This document shows, in pieces, positions 31,058 through 36,013 of a DNA stretch of 36,013 nucleotides (positions are counted from its first letter, which is position 1; each line of letters starts with the position of its first letter). The translations under genes were made by a program, and so were the position numbers. Origin of the DNA: Chara braunii (Eukaryota > Streptophyta > Charophyceae > Charales > Characeae); contig BFEA01000300.1 of the NCBI GenBank assembly GCA_003427395.1, positions 486,156-522,168 of the forward strand. Reading direction: 5' to 3'. The notes beneath the pieces were generated by a model. The model searched no databases, had not been told where the DNA came from, and saw only the letters and a program-made list of their open reading frames with translations.

Positions 31058-31120
31058 GCCCGTGTAGCCAAATGCTACGTACATGTGACTGTTAATAAAC
31101 CGGCCATCCTTAGTTCGGTC
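31058..31120 (+). mobile_element. tRNA-like SINE relic, family A copy
   Basis: GTGTAGCCAAATGCTACGTACATGT-type sequence matches the head of the relic at 1088 and carries an A-box-like string. A weak B-box-like AGTTCGGTCC follows at about 31111-31120. It ends about 100 bases before the U6-like sequence at 31223. Confidence 0.45.
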
Positions 31121-31222
31121 CAATCAGGTGGATATAATAACGGTAGCGTTTGCGCTCTTTCACTGTAATAAAAAAAATAATGCGGTCTCTTAAAGAACCC
31201 CCCCCACACACACGCACATCCT

Positions 31223-31336
31223 GTCCTTTGAGACATAAGAGCCAACAAAATTTGGAACGATTCGGCGAAGCTTGATTAGCATGGCCCCATGCGCAACCAA
31301 GGATGACACACATACATGGAGAAATGGTGCCACACG
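31223..31336 (+). pseudogene. U6 snRNA-like pseudogene, full length
   Basis: The sequence follows plant U6 snRNA from the 5' GTCC…GACAT hairpin to the GAGAAATGG end. Diagnostic strings are TTGGAACGAT, GATTAGCATGGCCCC, GCGCAA, AAGGATGACAC and GAGAAATGG. Several small insertions are present. The catalytic ACAGAGA box is changed to about TCGGCGA, and extra bases split GCGCAAGG. No upstream sequence element or TATA box of a plant U6 promoter is visible. It is best read as a retroposed or captured U6 copy. U6 normally pairs with U4 and forms the spliceosome active site. Confidence 0.85.
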
Positions 31337-31383
31337 TCATTCAATATCCGCTCAGATGCGTGCTCTCCAAACTCAAACAGGAC

Positions 31384-31465
31384 TGTGCCGATGTGACTAA
31401 GTTGTACAAACATGTAAAACTATTTGTAAAACAGGTCACGAGTTCGAACCATGCCGAATCAGACA
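31384..31465 (+). mobile_element. tRNA-like SINE relic, family A copy
   Basis: An A-box-like string (GTGACTAAGTTGTAC) and a good B box (CACGAGTTCGAACC) lie at SINE-like spacing, with the linker ACATGTAAAACTATTTGTAAAACAG matching the copy at 1088. It begins about 50 bases after the U6-like pseudogene on the same strand. Confidence 0.6.
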
Positions 31466-31556
31466 CGTTGTTATACAAAAATAATGCCATGGACTACCTC
31501 CTTTTCAAAGCACAAGCAAAGACAAAAAGAAATTGGAAATTGGAACAATGCCATAT

Positions 31557-31900
31557 CGTTATCCCCCCTCGGAAGACTCACTTAAATTGGGCCAATTTCA
31601 GTAGGAGAGACCTTTCAGAATCGCATTCAGTCCCCTTCCGAGCAAACGCACACACACACTCGTGGTCATATCTATACCTGCAACTAGGGTTGTTCAACCC
31701 CATCCAACAAAACTTCAAGTGCGAGTATGCCCTTACTTCATCAAAGCCATGTGCTCATTATCTGGCTTTATCCCCCAGGAAGACTATTCAAATTGGGCCA
31801 ATTCAGTCAGAAACCCCTCCAAGCAAGAGTGTACACACACGTGGAGCTTCATGGATGTATCTACCTACAACCAGGGTCATCCATCATCTGGCTGATCTGT
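31557..31900. repeat. Diverged tandem duplication, period about 207 bp
   Basis: GGAAGACT followed by (T/A)AAATTGGGCCAATT occurs at about 31571 and 31778. Both copies continue with ACACACAC, CTACCTGCAAC or CTACCTACAAC, and a GGGT string. Diverged, with an indel. The 299-codon plus-strand frame over this region shows no domain and is not called a gene. Confidence 0.6.
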
Positions 31901-31909
31901 TTGGAAATG

Positions 31910-31940
31910 CCGGCCGGGGGGGGGGAGCTGGCGGGGGGGG
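31910..31940. repeat. Paired G-runs
   Basis: Two G-runs of about 10 and 9 bases lie 10 bases apart and could form a G-quadruplex. Confidence 0.7.
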
Positions 31941-32024
31941 GTTGTTGGGTTCTCACACTAGCCTTACTATCCATGAAGCTCCACGCTTGATGCCATTCGC
32001 GACACAGTACATTCGTTTCATTCC

Positions 32025-32190
32025 CTACCGAAGTGCACATATGTATAGGGCCTCACTCTGTGGGTTTGGGCTCATCAGTATGAATACAGGCCTTGAAAAC
32101 CGACGACTTCAAACCCACAAAAAAGAAAAGAAAAGGTGTGCGAACCAACCAACCGAAGTGCACATACGTATAGGGCCTCAGTCCACCATT
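32025..32190. repeat. Two copies of a 30-bp string
   Basis: ACCGAAGTGCACATA followed by (T/C)GTATAGGGCCTCA occurs at about 32029 and 32153, 124 bases apart, with one mismatch. The segments between are not obviously related. Confidence 0.75.
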
Positions 32191-32199
32191 ACCCACACA

Positions 32200-33000
32200 T
32201 GAAAAAGAGAAAGAAAGTGGAAGTGTGTATTTCCACCTTCAAGCTGAGGGTAAACTCGACTATAATGTGTTACAACGCGTGGTTGGCACAGAAGGACAGG
32301 CGCAACAGGTACAGGCGGCATTATGTGCACCTGCCCTCAAAAAGCCCCACATCTTAAACTAACTACCACACCAATGGGCCCTGCCCATAAACGTGTGCTG
32401 TCATGTGGCCAAAGCGTGGACGAAAAGCCGGGGTTGGGGGGGGGATAAGGTTGAGCATGAAACATAGGGCCTCTCCGCTGCAATACTCACCAAAAAATGC
32501 ATAAGAAAAATGGTGGGTGTATGTTGTAGCTCAGCTAGAAGGCGGAAAGATACAGGCCATGATTTTGTCTTTTTTCGCACGTGGCCAGTGGTGGACCAAC
32601 CAAAGAGAAGACCATTCACCAACCCATGGGGTGGGTTGGTACCAGAGTGGTGCAATCAAGATCTGCAACCTGGGCGCACTGAATAACTCCTTGCATCATA
32701 GGAGTGGCTGCATCTTGAAATCCGTATTGCCTTCACTTTTGGTGTTCCTTCTAATATCTATGAAGTTTATATCTGCACTAGAAATTTCATTTTCCTCTAT
32801 CTTACTCCAGTGAAGCAGTTTCGAAGGCATTCCACGTGCGGCACGAGTGAAGATGCACCGTGACGAGCACTCTGCCAATCGCCCCCCACCTCTCCTTTCT
32901 CACCCACCCAGCCTCTTTTGTCCCCTTTCCTTTCTACAACCCTGGCCCACATACTCCCATTGTGCACCCAACCATTTTGGCAAAGGCCCTGCTAATTCTG
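32200..33000. other. Unassigned stretch, no recognised gene
   Basis: Mixed sequence with a few frames of 60-98 codons and no domain. Nothing recognisable was seen in RNA or repeat terms. Confidence 0.4.
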
Positions 33001-33019
33001 GCCAAGAGGGCTATCTCTA

Positions 33020-33165
33020 GATGGTCGTAGGGTAGGGTAGGGTAGGGTATGGTATGGTATGGTGCATGCCCAGACACGCACATCACGAGATCGGGAATTG
33101 ACCCCCCACGACCCCCTGAATGCAACTTGTGTGCCTTTAGTGACTGAGCTGGGCCCGTTGACTTG
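33020..33165 (-). mobile_element. tRNA-derived SINE-like element with pentanucleotide tail
   Basis: On the minus strand a head with CCCAGCTCAGTCACTAAAGGC (A-box region) is followed by a B-box-like GGGGTCAATTCCCG. The element ends in ACCAT three times followed by ACCCT three times. This tail of short tandem units differs from the A-rich tail of family B. No target duplication was identified. It sits directly next to another SINE at 33205. Confidence 0.6.
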
Positions 33166-33204
33166 TGTGTCTTGCTTTCTTTTTCTTCCCACTTGAAAGA
33201 AAAA

Positions 33205-33352
33205 AGGGCGGCCGCATTGAGATAACATTTTCTACAGCTGTTCGGCCTCAGGAACTTCAGCAATCTCACTCATCTAGCTCCTTCTGGATTCGAACTCAGG
33301 TCTGCATCTCAACAGTTCACGGGTGCATCACCTGAGCTAGGCCCATTGTTTT
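33205..33352 (-). mobile_element. tRNA-derived SINE, family B copy 3, minus strand
   Basis: Read on the minus strand it begins GGGCCTAGCTCAGGTGATGC and continues with GAACTGTTGAGATG, GACCTGAGTTCGAATCC, AGATGAGT and GGCCGCCCTTTTTT. Each block has a counterpart, in order, in the copy at 24951. The tRNA-unrelated section is strongly diverged. Target duplications were not found. Confidence 0.75.
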
Positions 33353-33415
33353 CTTTCCCCCTTTTTCTACCCTTCTTACAGAGTCTGACCCATAGAGTCA
33401 AGCTCAACACTGTCG

Positions 33416-33576
33416 AGGTGCCACTAGCAAAAAGGATTGGAATTAACGGCGGCTGAATCTGGACACATTTGCCCAGAGGTGCATGAAATCACGATTGATC
33501 TGCTTTTCCGCATCTCTACATATAAGACGTCTACATTCAAACACACTTAATCTAGTCCTCTTTGCTAGTGGCACCT
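33416..33576. mobile_element. MITE-like element with 30-bp terminal inverted repeats
   Basis: The ends AGGTGCCACTAGCAAA…AGGA and the complement of TCCTCTTTGCTAGTGGCACCT pair over about 30 bases with few mismatches, leaving an interior of about 100 bases without an open frame. Size and structure fit a MITE of a DNA transposon. The transposon superfamily cannot be set, because no clear target duplication is visible. Confidence 0.75.
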
Positions 33577-33866
33577 TGCCCCGGGGTCTCTAATGGGACT
33601 TCCTTTCGCCCCGATTCTTTCGAGTGTGGGGCAAAGTCCCAGTCACATGGATCAAGAGCTACCGGCCATCGATCCATCAAGTGGGGCCTTCCACGGGATG
33701 GTAGATAGGGGCAGAGGGAATCTCGTGTGCGTCCTTCCTTTCTTTTTTCTTTTGTTCTTCCCTTTACTAAACCACCAGTGCTTGGCCCAGCTATAGGCCG
33801 TGGGAAAAAAAATATAGACTAGACACGTTTCTAGTCGGATGAAGTTGGGCAATCCTGTAGTGGCCC
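33577..33866. other. Unassigned stretch, no recognised gene
   Basis: Short domain-free frames on both strands. No repeats or RNA recognised. Confidence 0.4.
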
Positions 33867-34040
33867 GTACGTTTCCTAAATCGTGGCGTGGCTTGTTGAC
33901 GGGGCACTACTTTAGGAAGTACTGGTGGTTTAACAATAATTGGGCCATTTCTTTATTTGTGCATGTCATTCGGGGCCATGCTAACCTTCTTCTTTGTGTC
34001 CGTCCAATTTGAACCACCACCAGTACGTTTCCCATATCTT
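33867..34040. repeat. Nested repeats framing a U6-like copy
   Basis: GTACGTTTCC(T/C)(A/-)A-type strings occur directly at 33867 and 34023 and inverted at about 33911-33922. TACTGGTGGTT (33920-33930) and its complement AACCACCACCAGTA (34012-34025) lie immediately outside the U6-like sequence. The arrangement suggests a foldback unit that surrounds or captured the U6 piece. Confidence 0.55.
33935..34011 (-). pseudogene. U6 snRNA-like pseudogene, 5' truncated
   Basis: On the minus strand the sequence reads AAATTGGACGGACACAAAG, then GGTTAGCATGGCCCC, AATGACATGCACAAAT and AAAGAAATGGCCCAATTATT. These are the middle and 3' parts of U6. The TGCGCAAGG segment is deleted, the 5' hairpin is absent, and ACAGAGA has become ACAAAGA. 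It is not a functional snRNA gene. Confidence 0.85.
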
Positions 34041-34689
34041 GACGGCGGGCAGGAATTCAAGGCCAAAACGAAAAATGAGCCACCGATTGACATTTATCAA
34101 CGGCGGCCCTTTCCCCGTTGGCTTCCAGATATACCGGCGCGTTTCTGCAAAATGGCTGGGAAATCTTCCATGTTCGGCAACAGGCAAGTTCTCTTATCCT
34201 TTCATCTGTGAAGGCCCGTCCCCATTTAGACGTGCGGTCGAAGTCACTCTTGAGGGCATACTCACATCAGGACGTTATCCTACTAAGCTCTGGCCGCGAT
34301 TGCAATCAGTTCATCCGCGTCTGGCCGTAATTGCAGTCAGGTACATTTAAGGAAGTACCAAAGTTAGTATGCCCTGAGTCTTGATTTTTTTTTTAACATC
34401 TGCTTGTGATACTGCCGGAAGTGATATGAGCATTACTTCATCATACTTGTTCATTGATCCTTACGCACGTCTGTGCACCAAACAGTTCAAGCAGGGGCCG
34501 ATTTGGCCTCAATCCAGACTGAGCATATCCCCTGTCATCTGAAAAAATGAACAAGAAAGATGTTGCTCGTTTGATGATGCTTTTTTTTTCTCCCACGCTC
34601 ATGGAGCCCCATTCATTCTGACATCGATATTGCTCGCAGCGCAACCCCTCTTCCCCAGTGTATAGCACTCAGGCTTAAATCACCAGTAC
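34041..34689. other. Unassigned stretch, no recognised gene
   Basis: A CTCTGGCCGCGATTGCAATCAG-like string repeats nearby as GTCTGGCCGTAATTGCAGTCAG (about 34290-34340). A further TTTAAGGAAGTAC copy lies at about 34347. No gene was recognised. Confidence 0.4.
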
Positions 34690-35017
34690 ACGGCCCCAGC
34701 CTTGCAGTCCGAAACTTGTCGCCACAAGAAAACAAGGCCGAAAACGTCAAACGCCGCGCCCGCCGTTGATAAATTAGATCAGCGGTCGCGGTTTCGTTTC
34801 GCGCCGCCAGAATTTGAGGTGTCAGGCCCGTGGCCCAGGTGCCCATGTACTGGTGCTTCAAAGCACCACCTGGACCGCAGGCCTGACACCTCAAATTCTG
34901 GAGGCGCGAAACGAAACCGCGACCGCCGATCTAATTTATCAACGGAGGGCCCAGCGGTTGGCGTTTCAGCCTCGTTTGCTTGCGGCAACAAGTTTCGGAC
35001 TGCAAGGCTGGGGCCGT
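34690..35017. mobile_element. Long foldback element, 328 bp
   Basis: The arms (about 34690-34850 and 34866-35017) are reverse complements over most of their length, at roughly 85-90% by eye. Perfect blocks include the outer ACGGCCCCAGCCTTGCAGTC, GTTGATAAATTAGATC, CGGTCGCGGTTTCGTTTCGC and AGAATTTGAGGTGTCAGGC. The centre is a short hairpin, GGTGCTT and AAGCACC around a few bases. Mirror-image frames on both strands encode nearly the same peptide, which is a result of the palindrome. MITE or foldback transposon is the likeliest class. A long-hairpin RNA source is possible. Confidence 0.85.
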
Positions 35018-35023
35018 CTACTA

Positions 35024-35129
35024 CCGTCTTCACCCGAATAGAACGCCCGGTCATTATAGCCATATTTGGTGTAATTTTCAGTCCAGATACGGCTATACTG
35101 ACCCTGCGTTCTATTCGGGTGAAGACGTA
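35024..35129. mobile_element. Small palindromic element, about 104 bp
   Basis: Terminal CGTCTTCACCCGAATAGAAC (35026-35045) is the exact complement of GTTCTATTCGGGTGAAGACG (35108-35127). Pairing continues inward (GGTCATTATAGCC with GGCTATACTGACC, one mismatch). A TA lies just outside each end (35022-35023 and 35128-35129), as a mariner-type insertion would leave, although the left side has one extra C. It starts only a few bases after the 328-bp foldback element. Confidence 0.8.
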
Positions 35130-35130
35130 A

Positions 35131-36013
35131 GTGGTTTAACACACTGGATACCATACCATCATCCCGTGGTACTATACTGCCACCTGCACAGCAGGGGCCC
35201 AGTTCACGGCAAGCACTGTAGCCCACCCACCACCTGCAAAAATTCAGGGTATAGCACACCCCTACTTCACACTCGCTCCCTCCAAGGACGCTCACCGCAT
35301 CATCAGCATACCTTGCCAGACGACCCTCAAGGATATCACCTTGTGGCGGGAACTATAGACGATGCACCACCCCCAATTCATCGAAGTACACACACCACTA
35401 CTTCACAGCAGTCCCAGGCGCCAGCAATGGACAGGCGGACACAGCCCTGGTTGAAGCACTATCATGGAACCGACTGGGCCCCTGTAATTCAGAGTTGTTT
35501 TTCTTGTATCTGTTTGTGTTTTCCTCCCAAAAGCCCAACCGGATTCATCTTATGTCTAATCTGGCAGCACAGCCTTCCAGGCCTTTTATTACCATTATAA
35601 AGTAAGTATTACAGGGAACCCCATAGCAGCCAAATCCGTATTCATGAGAGAACATGCGGACCCGACCTGCAGGTGAGCAATACTGGCCAGGGCCCAGTCG
35701 GTACCATCAGGGACCATGCATTGACTGACAAAGTCTCTGCGCATCCTCCCGCCGCAACGGATGCTGGACCCGGTTTCCAGCAGGTGTCTCTCCCCACCAA
35801 CAGATGGAGCAGGCCGTTGGTCAAGGCCTCAGTCCCGGGGGTTCTCTCACCCACCGCTGGGATAATGAGCTTGCACGAGGGCTTCCCACCCCCCACCCCC
35901 TCCCCCCCCCTCCCCCCCCAAAAAAAAAACAGATCAGCAGTGTCTGCTTGATGCCGATCGGGGAGCCGCTGGGCTGCCTCTAGATGGTGGGCCCCACGTA
36001 TGCCCACCATGGT
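35131..36013. other. Right end, no recognised gene
   Basis: Plus-strand frames up to 206 codons cross this part, but the first section lies in the inverted repeats and the remainder shows no domain. A C-rich then A-rich tract lies at about 35887-35929. An inverted repeat, ATGGTGGGC and GCCCACCAT around nine bases, lies at about 35984-36010. A gene continuing beyond the window cannot be excluded. Confidence 0.4.

Noticed and set aside
31303-32202. 299-codon plus-strand open frame
   Set aside because: It begins in the U6-like pseudogene, runs across a tRNA-like relic and a diverged tandem duplication, and contains no domain.
34980-35600. 206-codon plus-strand open frame and its mirror on the minus strand
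   Set aside because: Its first third is inside two palindromic elements, which gives similar peptides on both strands. The remainder shows no recognisable domain.

Overview
The window reads as nuclear DNA of a green-lineage eukaryote with large introns. Three observations support this: repeated clusters of the plant-type telomere heptamer TTTAGGG, a gene resembling the plant F-box/LRR protein 15 (FBL15/SLOMO) family, and a plant-type chromodomain Ty3/gypsy element. A charophyte alga such as Chara would fit the intron size and repeat load, but that species guess is inference. There is no bacterial gene organisation. Most open frames on either strand are chance frames in repeats and intron sequence.

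One host gene is supported. It runs right to left on the minus strand through most of the window. Four exons are visible: the F-box exon at 27454-27739, then LRR exons at 6340-6484, 2691-2941 and 1513-1617. Their splice sites and reading phases agree (phase 2, then 0, then 2), and the joined protein forms an unbroken series of leucine-rich repeats. This implies introns of about 21.0 kb, 3.4 kb and 1.07 kb. The first exon(s) lie to the right of 27739, and further LRR exons lie left of 1513, probably outside the window. I could not identify either.

The 21 kb intron holds a degenerate Ty3/gypsy chromovirus (about 9646-17056, plus strand). It has two LTRs of about 880 bp that differ by roughly 5% plus several indels. 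Gag, protease, RT, RNase H, integrase and a C-terminal chromodomain-like segment can all be traced, but stops and frameshifts break the frame and the RT active site is altered (YLDH). A 365-base assembly gap sits at 19537-19901. Two tRNA-derived SINE copies with 11-bp target-site duplications lie at 24.1-25.1 kb, and degenerate telomere-like tracts lie at 7.1, 9.27 and 20.1-20.4 kb. 

Right of the F-box exon (28-36 kb) is a repeat-rich accessory stretch. It contains several SINE-like tRNA relics, two U6 snRNA-like pseudogenes (31223-31336 plus; 33935-34011 minus), terminal-inverted-repeat elements (33416-33576; 34690-35017; 35024-35129), a 21-bp minisatellite (29800-30190) and local tandem duplications. 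Left of the F-box intron (1-6.3 kb) the gene's small introns hold microsatellites, a 106-bp tandem array and a foldback element. No intact protein-coding mobile element and no functional RNA gene could be supported.
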